Shown: positions 54,018-62,988, numbered from the stretch's first letter. The stretch is 64,000 nt of DNA from an uncultured bacterium (GCA_903870275.1 CAIQCK010000026.1:1-64000), one strand, 5' to 3'. Notes: generated by a model from the sequence alone, not told the origin. Program-made: numbers and translations.

Positions 54018-54950
54018 TCACGCGCTCACCTCCGCGGTATGAATGGCCGTGCCGCCGCAGGAGTCGCCATTGAAGATTTCGATTCGATAGCCGGCGGATT
54101 TGGCCACCGGCGTCCACGAAATCCGCGCGCCATAGCTCGTGAGCGTGCCCTGGCCGTCCGCGGGCGGATCGAGGAGAGCCGGCTTGGAAACGTCCAGCGT
54201 CTGCGAATGAATCGCCGTGCCGCCGCAGACGGCGCCAGCGAACACTTCAACCCGGTAGCCGGTGGCATCCGCCACCGGCGTCCACGAAACCAGCCCGCCA
54301 AAACTCGTGGCGGTGCCGCCGGCGGGCGGATCGAGGATCGCCGGCGCGGAGAGGTAGAAGTCTTTGAGCGCGAGTTGCTCGTCAATGTCCGTGACCGTCA
54401 CCTCGAGCAACAGGCGCGCGGGCGAGTCCCCGGAATTGTCCGCGCCGGGCTTCGGGATGCCAAAGACGACGGGCCAGATAAGATCGCCGGCGGAAAGCGC
54501 GAACGCCGTGTTCGATACCAGGGACAGCGAGCCGTCGTTGTTGACGGCCGTAACGCGGCTGGCCTGGCCGCCGTTTTCGCCGTTCGGCAGCCAGAGGAAA
54601 TCGCCGGCGCGGAAGGTATAGAGTGAAGAGTTAAGAATTAAAAGTGAAGAGTTGGAAGCGATGTCGGCGGCGAGTTCCGCGCCATGCGTCCAATACGGGA
54701 TGGCGATGCGCGCGGCCTTGAGCGCGGCGCGCCAGACCGCCTCCGCCTGCGCGCGATCCTCCGTGGTGTAGGGCGTGACGCGGTAGCCGAGCGTCACCAG
54801 GCCGCGCGAGCGCATGGCGGCGCGCTGCTCCGCGCCGAAGAGGGCGGCGGCGATGTCGCCGATCCAGTTCCGCTTCCAGGACGGCTTCGCGTTCCAGTCC
54901 GGCGCGGCGGAGAGAAAAGGGATGTCGGCAATGGTGGCGGGGATGCTCAT
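54018..54950 (-). CDS. Tail-module protein with two fibronectin-III-like repeats
   Basis: 310 residues from ATG at 54950. The N-terminal 120 residues (DWNAKPSWKRNWIGDIAAALFG, EDRAQAEAVWRAALKAARIAIPYW) look like a phage tail component. Two C-terminal units of about 60 residues, each with ILDPPAxGxxTSxGxxxSWTPVAxxxGYRxExF and ending CGGTAIH, are FnIII-like and probably bind surfaces. Residues near 113-126 (SNSSLLILNSSLY) are encoded by a 7-bp repeat (54616-54656) in frame. The upstream boundary lies inside a 180-bp tandem duplication. Confidence 0.6.
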   Translation of the reverse strand: MSIPATIADIPFLSAAPDWNAKPSWKRNWIGDIAAALFGAEQRAAMRSRGLVTLGYRVTPYTTEDRAQAEAVWRAALKAARIAIPYWTHGAELAADIASNSSLLILNSSLYTFRAGDFLWLPNGENGGQASRVTAVNNDGSLSLVSNTAFALSAGDLIWPVVFGIPKPGADNSGDSPARLLLEVTVTDIDEQLALKDFYLSAPAILDPPAGGTATSFGGLVSWTPVADATGYRVEVFAGAVCGGTAIHSQTLDVSKPALLDPPADGQGTLTSYGARISWTPVAKSAGYRIEIFNGDSCGGTAIHTAEVSA

Positions 54951-55297
54951 GCGAACACTGGGAGCGGCGACGTCCACGTCGCCGATGATTGCGGATACCG
55001 GCGACTTGGAAGTCGCCGCTCCTTGGGTTTGCAATTTCGTTTCATGATTTCAAACCGAGTTCGAGCATCTGCGACCTCACCGTGTCATAGAGCACCTTGC
55101 GGCCGTCGGCGCTGGTGGCAGGATGCTCATGCGAACACTGGGAGCGGCGACGTCCACGTCGCCGATGATTGCGGATACCGGCGACTTGGAAGTCGCCGCT
55201 CCTTGGGTTTGTAATTTCGTTTCATGATTTCAAACCGAGTTCGAGCATCTGCGACCTCACTGTGTCATAGAGCACCTTGCGGCCGTCGGCGCTGGTG
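54938..55297. repeat. 180-bp tandem direct duplication, nearly identical
   Basis: 54938-55117 and 55118-55297 match except at two positions (55032/55212 and 55081/55261). The unit holds the last 25 codons of the tape-measure gene, a copy of the GGCGACGTCCACG inverted repeat, and the first bases of the 54018 gene. The copy at 55042-55117 is a dead duplicate of the tape-measure 3' end. TGGTGG-type microhomology is at the junction. Confidence 0.9.
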
Positions 55298-56649
55298 AGG
55301 AAGCTGCGGACGTGGGCCGGCGAGTTCAGCACGGCCACCTGCACCGGCGCGGGCGCGACGTGGACGCTGCCGTTGAAGCCGCCGCCGGCCGCCGCGGCGG
55401 ACGCGGCCGAGGCGCCGATCGGCGCGGCGATGGCGGAGGGAATTTGCGAGGCCATGTTGTTGAGGTCCACCGCGCCGGCGATCATGCTCTGGATGAAGCC
55501 GGGGTTTTGTGCGACGATGCCCGCGGGAATCACGGCCTCGCCGTTGGAGAGCAGCGCGGGAACCCGGTCGTCGCGCGGTCCGCCCGGCCCGCTGACGAAT
55601 CCGCCGGCGGCGCGGATAATGCCGCCGTCTTTGCGGCCCACACCGATCAAGCCGCTCAACATCCCGCCCATGGCCGGTCCGGCCGTCCCGCCTGTGAGCG
55701 CGTCGAGAATCGCCATCAGCACATTGGCGACCATAAGCTTGAGCGCCATCTGGATCAGAATCTGGATCATCTGGGTTCCCATCGCCTGAAACGCCTGGCC
55801 CGCGTTCTTGGTGTGGTTGATCATTCCCATGATCCCATTGCTGACGCCGTTGATCCCCGTGTTGACGATGCCTTGCAACGCCTGAGAGGCCTGCCCCGCC
55901 ACGTCGCCCATGCCGGCGAGGAAGTTCTGCATCGAAACTCCTATCCGGCCGAAGGGATCGCCTTGTTGCATCTGGGTGTCGAGCTTGCCCAGCGTGGCGC
56001 TGACATTTTCCATCTTGTGATCGATCTCATCGACTTGGTCTTTGTTGCCGGCCTTGTCCGCGGCATCCCGCAAGTCTTCCAGATTCGTAAGCACATCGCC
56101 CAGCACGACGGAATATTCCCTCGCCGCCTCGGCCCTGCGCATGAAATCCTCCTGCGTGCCGGTCTGTCCGGCGCCGGATGCGCCGGACGCGGCGGGTTGC
56201 GCGGCGCCGTTCAGTCCGGCGCCGGGAGCGTTGGATGTGGCGGTTTGCGTGGCGTTGTATCGGGTCTGAGCCGCCTTTTGTTCCTCCTCTAGATTCTTCA
56301 ACTGCCCGGCAACTTGGTCCGCTGCCACTTGCTTAAGGGCGGCCTCTTTGGCTGCATAGAGTTCCGCGTCGGAGACCTTTTGAGAGCCGGCCTCTTTGTC
56401 TTTGTTTGTCGCGTCGGAGACCGGTTGAGAAGCGGCCTGTTCGGTTTTCTGGCCGCCCGGGGCGGAGGACGAAGCGGCGGCGGAGCGCGCGGCGGACGTA
56501 ATGGAATTGAATGCCGCGCTGGTGTCTTTGGCGCCCTGCTGGACGGAGGCGAAGAATTTCTCGATCTGCTGCTGAAGCTGCGCGAGCGAGTCGGTGGCTT
56601 CGCCCAGGAAGCGCTGGAACGCATCGGAGGTGGTGTTGATGTCAGCCAT
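55222..56649 (-). CDS. Phage tail tape-measure-like protein
   Basis: 475 residues. The N-terminal 250 are helical and Ala/Gln/Lys-rich with coiled-coil character (ATDSLAQLQQQIEKFFASVQQG, LKNLEEEQKAAQTRYNATQ). A hydrophobic region follows (MIQILIQMALKLMVANVLMAIL). Then comes the signature of many tape-measure C-termini, GGIIRAAGGFVSGPGGPRDD and RVPALLSNGEAVIPA. The length is short, implying a short tail or a processed domesticated version. It lies directly after the G/GT chaperone genes, the normal position for a tape measure. The last 25 codons are duplicated at 55042-55117. Confidence 0.85.
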   Translation of the reverse strand: MADINTTSDAFQRFLGEATDSLAQLQQQIEKFFASVQQGAKDTSAAFNSITSAARSAAASSSAPGGQKTEQAASQPVSDATNKDKEAGSQKVSDAELYAAKEAALKQVAADQVAGQLKNLEEEQKAAQTRYNATQTATSNAPGAGLNGAAQPAASGASGAGQTGTQEDFMRRAEAAREYSVVLGDVLTNLEDLRDAADKAGNKDQVDEIDHKMENVSATLGKLDTQMQQGDPFGRIGVSMQNFLAGMGDVAGQASQALQGIVNTGINGVSNGIMGMINHTKNAGQAFQAMGTQMIQILIQMALKLMVANVLMAILDALTGGTAGPAMGGMLSGLIGVGRKDGGIIRAAGGFVSGPGGPRDDRVPALLSNGEAVIPAGIVAQNPGFIQSMIAGAVDLNNMASQIPSAIAAPIGASAASAAAAGGGFNGSVHVAPAPVQVAVLNSPAHVRSFLTSADGRKVLYDTVRSQMLELGLKS

Positions 56650-56651
56650 GG

Positions 56652-56760
56652 GAGTTAAGAGTTAAGAGTTGGGGAATGAGAGTTGGGAGTTGGGAGTTGG
56701 GAATCATGACACGCGGCGGAGCCGCGACCATCACTCTGAACTCTTAACTCATAACTCTTG
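56652..56760. repeat. 7-bp-period tracts in inverted orientation around a GC hairpin
   Basis: GAGTTAA/GAGTTGG/GAGTTGG units (56652-56702) are followed by a CGCGGC-GGA-GCCGCG hairpin (56713-56727) and then complementary AACTCTT units (56738-56760). The gap between tape measure and tail chaperone holds nothing else. Confidence 0.85.
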
Positions 56761-56770
56761 ATTTTTGTGT

Positions 56771-57372
56771 TCACGGCCGCAGCGCGCGCGCCCGAGCGAG
56801 CATCTTCAACCACTTGTTGGCTTTGGTGACCCATAAGTCCAGTTGCGCGAGCGTGGCGCGGTCTAGCTCCCGGCGGGAATGGCCGTGGCGGATGAGATAG
56901 GAGTAGATGTCGCCGATCCCGGACGCTTCGGCATCAGGGCGGCGAGCCGGCCGCCCACGGATTTTCCCAGGCCGAGCACCTCCTCGGAGAGGTTCACCTC
57001 CAGCGCGGCGTCGAGCAGCCGCAGCACATCCACGACGGGCATCCCGGAAAGGGCGGAGTGTTGGAGTGTTTGGGGAGTTGGAGTGTTGGAGTGTTGGAGT
57101 GTTGGGCTGTTGACGAACACGGTGCGCGTCAGGAGCCATTCGCAAAGCTCGGCGCTGCCGGCGACGACCTCGGCAATCTTCTCGGCGGTGAGCGACGCAA
57201 GGCCCTTCTCGCCGACGCCGGCGATGAACGACGCCTGCTGGAGGATCATCTGGGAAATCTTCGCGACGAAGGTAAGGCCGTCTTTCCAGGAGAGCGCGCC
57301 GACGGTCAGCGGCGCGTCGCTTCCCGAAACCCGCACCTCCTTTTCCGGCATCAAGATTTTCGTTTCATTCAT
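56771..57372 (-). CDS. Tail assembly chaperone, frameshifted (GT-type) product
   Basis: A -1 shift on G GGA AAA (56968 to 56962) would join residues 1-137 of the short product to GKIRGRPARRPDAEAS, GIGDIYSYLIRHGHSRREL and TLAQLDLWVTKANKWLKML, giving about 200 residues. The shifted segment is well organised (helix-rich, no low complexity), unlike the tail of the unshifted frame, and extends to a TGA at 56771. This mirrors lambda G/GT, where GT binds the tape measure and the T part recruits tail-tube protein. Confidence 0.7.
56863..57372 (-). CDS. Tail assembly chaperone, short (G-type) product
   Basis: 169 residues between the tail tube and the tape measure, the normal place for a lambda G-type chaperone. 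The N-terminal part is compact and helical (KDGLTFVAKISQMILQQASFIAGVG, LTAEKIAEVVAGSAELCEWLL). Residues about 87-107 (NSPTLQHSNTPTPQTLQHS) come from an 8-bp-period repeat at 57058-57117. After Gly-Lys137 the frame continues into low-complexity Ser/Thr/Ala sequence, as expected for the unshifted product. The slippery site at 56962-56968 allows the longer GT form. Confidence 0.75.
   Translation of the reverse strand: MNETKILMPEKEVRVSGSDAPLTVGALSWKDGLTFVAKISQMILQQASFIAGVGEKGLASLTAEKIAEVVAGSAELCEWLLTRTVFVNSPTLQHSNTPTPQTLQHSALSGMPVVDVLRLLDAALEVNLSEEVLGLGKSVGGRLAALMPKRPGSATSTPISSATAIPAGS
56962..56968 (-). promoter_or_regulatory. Slippery heptamer for programmed -1 frameshifting
   Basis: The minus strand reads G GGA AAA with the GGA AAA codons in the zero frame (Gly-Lys137). 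This is the X XXY YYZ form; lambda uses GGGAAAG at the same point. The overlap of the two frames runs from 57145 to 56863, and the heptamer lies inside it. Confidence 0.75.
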
Positions 57373-57399
57373 TTGTTAGTTCCCGGTTCTCAGTTCTCA

Positions 57400-57456
57400 G
57401 TTGTCAGCATCCGGACGCCCACTGCCCACTGTTCACTGCCCACTGGCCACTGCCCA
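57400..57456. repeat. 7-bp-period CCCACTG tract
   Basis: About seven units (CCCACTG, TTCACTG, GCCACTG) with a preceding TTCTCAG-type tract at 57378-57398. The rest of the 57373-57571 gap holds short GC-rich inverted repeats (GCCGTCGCCGGCGG...CCGCCGGCGACGGC) and no gene. Confidence 0.85.
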
Positions 57457-57571
57457 CCGACTCACGTCGGCGGCTACGTTTCGCCGTCCGCGTTTCGCGT
57501 TTCCGCATGGCCGTCGCCGGCGGCAGGGGCGAACCGCCGGCGACGGCTTGCGCGGCGTGACGGATGGGGCG

Positions 57572-58336
57572 TCACGCCACGGGCGGCATGGTGATGATCG
57601 GCTGGCTCGACGGATGGATGCGGAACTTCGCCTTCTGGGTCTCGCCGTTGAAATCGTCGGCGCTCTCGATCGAGATCGTGCCGTCGAAGTCATGGATCGC
57701 CCGCGCGTCGCTGCTCTGGGCGTCGGTCTGGATGAACCGGAAATGGCCCTCGGCCTGCGTCTGGGTCATCGCCTTGAACTGCGCGGCGGTGATCGCCGGG
57801 CACTTGTAGCTGAAAGTGATGTCCGTGGGTGTGCCGCCAGCGCCGATGACCGTGCCGCCGTCAATGACATAAAGCATGCCGGAGATGGCGTCGTAGTTGT
57901 AATCCGTTCCGGCAACGGCCGCTGTTTGACCCGCCTCGACGCTGACCTCGGTGGCGTTGCGGATGCCGGTGTCGTATGACCGGCGCTGCAAGCAACCGGT
58001 GATGGTCTTCGTGGCGGCGGTCCCCGTCACCGCCGTCTGCGTCACATCGGCGAGTTGCGTGCCGAAGACGCGCATCGCGAAGGTCTCCGGCGGGAACTCG
58101 TTGCTCTCGCCGACATAGACGAGGTCCATGCTGACGATGTCCTCGCGGACGGTGCGCTTCTGGTTGAAGCGCAGCGAGCGCACGACGGTCTTTTTCTCGG
58201 ACGTCGGCGTGATCTGGTGCATGACCAGCGGGCCGAGGTTGATGTAACCGGCCTGCCCTTTCGGCTGGAACAAGAGTTCACCCGTGAGTAACAGGAAATT
58301 CTTGTCGTCTCCAAGTTGCGGATATTTCTGACTCAT
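57572..58336 (-). CDS. Phage major tail tube protein
   Basis: 254 residues, no signal peptide, beta-rich. MSQKYPQLGDDKNFLLLTGELLFQP, YINLGPLVMHQITPTSEKK, FPPETFAMRVFGTQLADVTQ and PAITAAQFKAMTQTQAEGHFRF fit tail tube proteins of siphophages; the last segment, with FIQTDAQSSDARAIHDFDG, resembles an Ig-like/structural loop. It immediately precedes the G/GT chaperone genes, the conserved order tube - G/GT - tape measure. Assignment rests on this synteny plus overall character. Confidence 0.75.
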   Translation of the reverse strand: MSQKYPQLGDDKNFLLLTGELLFQPKGQAGYINLGPLVMHQITPTSEKKTVVRSLRFNQKRTVREDIVSMDLVYVGESNEFPPETFAMRVFGTQLADVTQTAVTGTAATKTITGCLQRRSYDTGIRNATEVSVEAGQTAAVAGTDYNYDAISGMLYVIDGGTVIGAGGTPTDITFSYKCPAITAAQFKAMTQTQAEGHFRFIQTDAQSSDARAIHDFDGTISIESADDFNGETQKAKFRIHPSSQPIITMPPVA

Positions 58337-58380
58337 AGTTTTTTCGGTCTCCTATCTGCTATCTGCCAACTGTCCACTGT

Positions 58381-59604
58381 TCACTGTCCACTGCCGTTGG
58401 CTGTAGCCGCGACCATCATGGCCGGGGCCGAGGTTTCTGTTGACTGCGGTTCGGCCGCGGGCACGCGCTCGCGGCTACATTCGACGCCGAGTTCCGCGAA
58501 CGTCTCCAGGAGGCGCTCGGCGGCCCAGGCGTTGAAATCTTCCAAAGCTTTCAATTGCGGCTCGCGCGGCCAGCGCGGCGCGGCGAGGATCGCTTGGCAG
58601 AGCGATTCGGTGCTGTCGGGATTGAACTGCTGCATTTCCGGCAGCCAACCGATCGCGGGCGAACCGGCGACGGGCGCGCCGGCAGTGATGCAGTCGGCGG
58701 CGACGTAGTTATAGGTTTCCTCGAAGCTCGCGCAGACGCAGACATCCATCTGTGCCGCGAGCCGTTTGAAGTCGACGTGATCCAGCCAGTCGTGCCGCAT
58801 GAGGCCGGTGCCGGCGCGGCTGCAAATCTCGGTGATGATGGACAAGTCCGCGCCGCTGCCCATCTCCGCGCGCTGGTTGACGTGCAGGATCGTGACGCGG
58901 CCGTCCTCGCGCAACCGTCGCCCGGCCTGGGCGACGGCCAGCGCCATGCCGACGGCATTCTTGAGCGGGCGCATCGCGCCGAACAGGCCGATGTGAAATG
59001 GGGAGTGGGGAGATGGGAGGCAGGAGACGGAAGTTGGGAGATGGAAGTTGGAAGATGGCAAACCTCCCGAATGATTCGCTCGGCTATCGGTTATCGGCCA
59101 TCGGCTATCGACCATTGGCCATCTGCCATCTCCCCCGCGTCTCAGCGCGGCGCGCGCAGCGGCGAGTTCAGCGGGGGGATAGACGTTCGGCAGGAGCACG
59201 CAAGGCGAGCCGAGCCCGGCGACCGCGTCCACCATCTCCGGCCTGATCGCGGCGAGGCGGACATTGCCGTAGGTGCGGTTAAGATCGCCGCAATCGAGCC
59301 ACAGTTTCCAACTCTTGCCCTCCATCGCGAGGAACTGCGGCCCGCTGTGATTCTTGACCACAAAGATGGTTTTCGGGCAATGCTCGGCGAGCCGCGCCAT
59401 CTCCGCTAGCTCGACCCCAAGCGCCATGATGACCACGACGCGCGGACGGTGCTTTTTAATTATATAAATAATCTCCCGCTGTTCGGACTCGCACCAATCC
59501 GCCGCGATGCCGCGCTCGCGCGAGAGCGCCGTGGTGTGCCTGGCGTTCCAGCCAAGTCTCTTGTGTCCGCTAACGGGCGCGCAGATGTGAAGGACGGAGG
59601 TCAT
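58381..59604 (-). CDS. Glycosyltransferase (GT-B fold, GT4-like) in the tail operon
   Basis: 407 residues from ATG at 59604, which overlaps the methyltransferase stop by four bases. The N-terminal Rossmann half has VLHICAPVSGHKRLGWNARH and PRVVVIMALGVELAEMA. The C-terminal half begins FHIGLFGAMRPLKNAVGMALAV and contains VDFKRLAAQMDVCVCASFEETYNYVAADCITAGAPVAGS, the GT4-like donor-binding region. Residues about 159-208 are a 7-bp-repeat product (DGRWPMVDSRWPITDSR, LPSSNFHLPTS), placed in the linker between halves. A role in glycosylating fibres, tube or a host surface glycan is inferred from location. Confidence 0.8.
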   Translation of the reverse strand: MTSVLHICAPVSGHKRLGWNARHTTALSRERGIAADWCESEQREIIYIIKKHRPRVVVIMALGVELAEMARLAEHCPKTIFVVKNHSGPQFLAMEGKSWKLWLDCGDLNRTYGNVRLAAIRPEMVDAVAGLGSPCVLLPNVYPPAELAAARAALRRGGDGRWPMVDSRWPITDSRANHSGGLPSSNFHLPTSVSCLPSPHSPFHIGLFGAMRPLKNAVGMALAVAQAGRRLREDGRVTILHVNQRAEMGSGADLSIITEICSRAGTGLMRHDWLDHVDFKRLAAQMDVCVCASFEETYNYVAADCITAGAPVAGSPAIGWLPEMQQFNPDSTESLCQAILAAPRWPREPQLKALEDFNAWAAERLLETFAELGVECSRERVPAAEPQSTETSAPAMMVAATANGSGQ

Positions 59605-60191
59605 GGGGAAACAAGATTCGAGGTTCGGCGTTCGCGGTTGTCCAGCACCACGCGATGAACCCATAGACACTTGGCGATGACCTCGGCTGCTGGAAAGACG
59701 CGATTGACGACCGCTGCGACACTATAGTCGCCGCGGTCGTAATCGTCGTCGCAGAGGAATCCGCCCATGCGCACGGGCGGGAGTCGGGCGGGAATATCGG
59801 CACTGACGCATTCGCAAGAATGGCTGCCGTCAATAAACACCTTGTCGAACGCTCCTGACAGGAACATGCGCGCCGCCTCCGTACTCCACATGCGCAGCGG
59901 TGGGATCCGATCAGCGATGCCGTTGCACGCGACGTTGGCAACAAAATGAGCCTTCTCTCTCGCGCCGTGATGGTTCCACAAATCCACGTACGCGAGCACG
60001 CCATCCGGCCCGACGGCGCGCCCAAGCACCGGCGTGTTGCCAAGTCCGTAGTAACTGTCGATCTCCGCGACGGCCTTGGAATTCACCGACTGCACCAGTT
60101 CGGTCAGCGCCGTGCCGGCGTCGGCCGAGAGCAACCCGCAACCGACAGGCGCGGCCGGCGAGAGCAGCTTGGAGGCAAAAAGAGGTCTCAT
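59601..60191 (-). CDS. Class I SAM-dependent methyltransferase-like protein (Methyltransf_24 type)
   Basis: 196 residues. AVAEIDSYYGLGNTPVLG, AHFVANVACNGIADRI, FDKVFIDGSHSCECVSADI and VRMGGFLCDDDYDRGDY match the Methyltransf_24/cephalosporin hydroxylase-like group, where IDGxHxYExVxxD is characteristic; the glycine-rich SAM loop is weakly preserved. It is coupled to the glycosyltransferase by an ATGA overlap (59601-59604), suggesting joint sugar modification. It starts five bases after the fibre gene. Confidence 0.65.
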   Translation of the reverse strand: MRPLFASKLLSPAAPVGCGLLSADAGTALTELVQSVNSKAVAEIDSYYGLGNTPVLGRAVGPDGVLAYVDLWNHHGAREKAHFVANVACNGIADRIPPLRMWSTEAARMFLSGAFDKVFIDGSHSCECVSADIPARLPPVRMGGFLCDDDYDRGDYSVAAVVNRVFPAAEVIAKCLWVHRVVLDNRERRTSNLVSP

Positions 60192-60195
60192 GTGA

Positions 60196-62793
60196 TCACC
60201 TGTAGTCGGCCACCACGCCTCCCTCGGTCGTGTCGCTTGTGGTAAGCAAACGCAAAATCACCGTGCCATTGGCCGGTATCATCAGCCCATTGGTGTTTAT
60301 GCCGCCGACATATTGCCAAGGCGGAAAAAAGAGACTGTAGTTGGTGCTGCCGGTCACATCGCCGTGGATCAAGAGCGTGAGCCGTTTTGCAACGGCGACG
60401 CGGTTGCTGGTGATAAACGACGTGTCCGTGGCCAGCCAGATTTCCTGATATTGGTTCGTCGCGAAATCTAACACGACGGGGTTAGGCGCGAGATTGGACG
60501 CGAGGTTGGTAAAAATCTGCGCGTAATAAACGGAAACGGTGTCAATGCCCCACGCAAGAGCTTGGACGGGTTCCCCAAGCGTGATCGTCTGCGCATCGCT
60601 GGCCACGAGCGTATGCAAGTCCATCACGGCATGATCAGTGTCGCTTCGCAAAACGATATTCGACCCAGTAGGAAATATCGGCCAAGAATAGCCACCCCAT
60701 CCATCGTTGGTTAAAACCGTGGCCCCGCCCCCATATAAACTGGAGCCAGAATCTATTTCGTTGCCAATATTTAACCGCCCTGTCACGTCAAAAAGCTGTC
60801 CAAGGATATTTGTGGTCAGACTGCCCGACGGCGCGTAGAAAACGCTCCATGAATTAGTCAGCGGCAGCCATGCCACGTCAGATTGCAGCGCCAGCGGTCC
60901 GCCGAAGATGCTGTTGATCTGCGCGGCGGAATTGCTGAACGCCGTGGCTTGCCGGCTGCCGTCTCCGAAAGCGTAGAAGCCGATGTTGGTTTGCACGCCA
61001 GCAATGATGTTCGTCAGGTCGTAGACATTCGTGGCATAGAACACATCGCCGCGCCAAATCGGGTCATAGGCGGGATAACTTGGATTCGTAAAAGATGGCG
61101 TGCCTGTCAGCGTGAAGTCGACGTCGCCCATCGTGCTACTGACAGTCCCAATAAAGAGCGTCCCATCATTAGCACCGTAGACCTGGTCGCCCGACGATAA
61201 CTCCGTTGAATATGCGGCCCCTTGACCGTCGACAGTAGCCCAACTGGTTTGCCAAGTTGACAGTCCGGTTAATTGGACAAAGTTAGTGCCAGCCACAATG
61301 TTCGTCACTCCGTTTGGAATGATGTAAACGTAGTTTGTCGGCTTGTATAAGTTTGTCACTGTGAAGCCAGGTGCGCCCTGGTTCACCGCAAATTGATTGT
61401 CCACTCCGCGAAACGCCACGTTGCTGCCTGCCGTCAGCCAGCCCGATGAATGGATAAGGTTGAGCATCGAGTTGGACAGGTTTTGCTGCTGGGTAACCAT
61501 CGCCGTGTCCGCATAGGATTGCAGCGCCAACGGTCCGCCGAAGATACCGTTGATCTGCGCGGCGGAATTACTGAACGCCGTCGTTTGCCGGCTGCCGTCG
61601 TTGAAAGCGTAAAAGCTGAGGTTGGTTTGAAGTCCGGCAACAATGTTCGTCAGGTCATAGACAACGGTGGAGAAGATGGTGTCAGCTCGATAAACAGTAA
61701 CGTAGCCAGGAGCATCGTAGGGCGCGTTGCCGTAAAGCGTCGCTGTTGCATCATCCTGAATGGAGGCAACCATGCCAACACAGGTTCCCGGCTGCCCGTC
61801 ATAAACAAGCATGCCGTTGGCAAGCTCGGCCCCGTAGGCGGTGCTTTCTCCAATCAAGCTGGTTGTGGCCGAAGAGAAAGTGGAAGCCCCTGTAAATGCT
61901 GTATAATTGGTGCTTCCGCTGTCCACAATGTTCGTCACTCCGTTCGGAATGATGTAAACATAGTTCGTTGACTTATAGACATTCGCCACCGTGAAACTCA
62001 GCGCGCTCTGATTCACCGCAAACTGATTGTCCACTCCTTGAAACGCGACGTTGCTGCCCGCCGTCAGCCAGCCCGATGAATTGATGACGTTGAGAATCGA
62101 GTCGGAAAGGTTTTGCTGCTGGCTGATGGCAAATCCGTTTGCCGACAGCAACACCGCGTTCGTGGCGGCGTCCACGTAGCCGAGCGACGCCAGATTGTTG
62201 GTGATCGAAGCCGTCGCATAAGGCTGCCCGGCGATCCAGTTCGTCGTCGCGTTCCACGCCGCGTTTGTCGCAGCGCCCACATAGCCAAGCGATGCCAGGC
62301 CGTTCGTCACACTCGCCGTCACGTAACCCTGACCAGTCACGAATCCCGTTGACGCGAGTCCGTTGGTGATCGAAGCCGTCACATAGAGCCGGCCGGCGAT
62401 CCAATTCGTCGTCGCGTTCCACGCCGCGTTTGTCGCCGCAGCGAGGTCGCGGTCCATCGCCACGCCGAGTCCGCCGGGCGTCGCGCCGTCGCCGAGCCAG
62501 AGCTTGTGGGTGTTGGTGCTCCAGGCCGGCTCGCCGACAGCGAAGACGTTGGTGCTGCGATCGGTATCGAGGCCGCGGCGGAACTGGATGCGGTTGGTCG
62601 TCACCTGGGCGGTGGCGGCGAAGTTCACCACGGAGGCGCAGAGGACGCAGAGAACTGCAAATCGCAGGGACGGCGCGCTGTGCCGTCCGGTCATCATCTT
62701 GCGGACGGCGCAGCGGGCCGTCCCTACCAGCCTTCCGGCTTCCGACTTCTGGCTACCGACTTCCGACTTCTGGCTTCTATTATTTGTTTTCAT
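60196..62793 (-). CDS. Phage tail fibre with repeated modules and a signal-like, repeat-derived N-terminus
   Basis: 865 residues from ATG at 62793. Residues about 70-105 (NRIQFRRGLDT, FAVGEPAWSTNTHKLWLGDG) are the hyaluronidase/MTD-like N-terminal fibre motif. Then come short ATNAAWNATTNWIAG / YVTASITNGLASxG repeats and two long copies (about 170 residues) of QQNLSxSxLNxIxSSGWLTAGSNVAF...YVYIIPNGVTNIV...FGGPLALQS. The C-terminus is unique and beta-rich. The first 65 residues derive from repeats (SQKSEVGSQKSEAG, LRFAVLCVLCASVVNFAATA) and resemble a signal peptide, which is odd for a phage fibre. Confidence 0.75.
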   Translation of the reverse strand: MKTNNRSQKSEVGSQKSEAGRLVGTARCAVRKMMTGRHSAPSLRFAVLCVLCASVVNFAATAQVTTNRIQFRRGLDTDRSTNVFAVGEPAWSTNTHKLWLGDGATPGGLGVAMDRDLAAATNAAWNATTNWIAGRLYVTASITNGLASTGFVTGQGYVTASVTNGLASLGYVGAATNAAWNATTNWIAGQPYATASITNNLASLGYVDAATNAVLLSANGFAISQQQNLSDSILNVINSSGWLTAGSNVAFQGVDNQFAVNQSALSFTVANVYKSTNYVYIIPNGVTNIVDSGSTNYTAFTGASTFSSATTSLIGESTAYGAELANGMLVYDGQPGTCVGMVASIQDDATATLYGNAPYDAPGYVTVYRADTIFSTVVYDLTNIVAGLQTNLSFYAFNDGSRQTTAFSNSAAQINGIFGGPLALQSYADTAMVTQQQNLSNSMLNLIHSSGWLTAGSNVAFRGVDNQFAVNQGAPGFTVTNLYKPTNYVYIIPNGVTNIVAGTNFVQLTGLSTWQTSWATVDGQGAAYSTELSSGDQVYGANDGTLFIGTVSSTMGDVDFTLTGTPSFTNPSYPAYDPIWRGDVFYATNVYDLTNIIAGVQTNIGFYAFGDGSRQATAFSNSAAQINSIFGGPLALQSDVAWLPLTNSWSVFYAPSGSLTTNILGQLFDVTGRLNIGNEIDSGSSLYGGGATVLTNDGWGGYSWPIFPTGSNIVLRSDTDHAVMDLHTLVASDAQTITLGEPVQALAWGIDTVSVYYAQIFTNLASNLAPNPVVLDFATNQYQEIWLATDTSFITSNRVAVAKRLTLLIHGDVTGSTNYSLFFPPWQYVGGINTNGLMIPANGTVILRLLTTSDTTEGGVVADYR

Positions 62794-62988
62794 GACGTTG
62801 GCAGTTGCAAAAACTTGACCTTCGCGCGCCGGGCGTTCCCGCCGGCTTCTCTTGAACCCGAAAACCGAAGCGGTATCGGCAAGGATGCCGGCGCCACGGA
62901 CGACCGCGGTTGCCGAACGGAACGGGGCTCTGGCCGCGCCGATGTGGAGAATGGAGGTTATTATGCTCATGGCGTTTTGCAGGAAACG

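Noticed and set aside
62794..62970. 59-codon extension of the tail fibre upstream of 62793
   Set aside because: Arginine-rich, no similarity to fibre N-termini, and it fills the gap to the next gene; the start at 62793 is more plausible though not certain.
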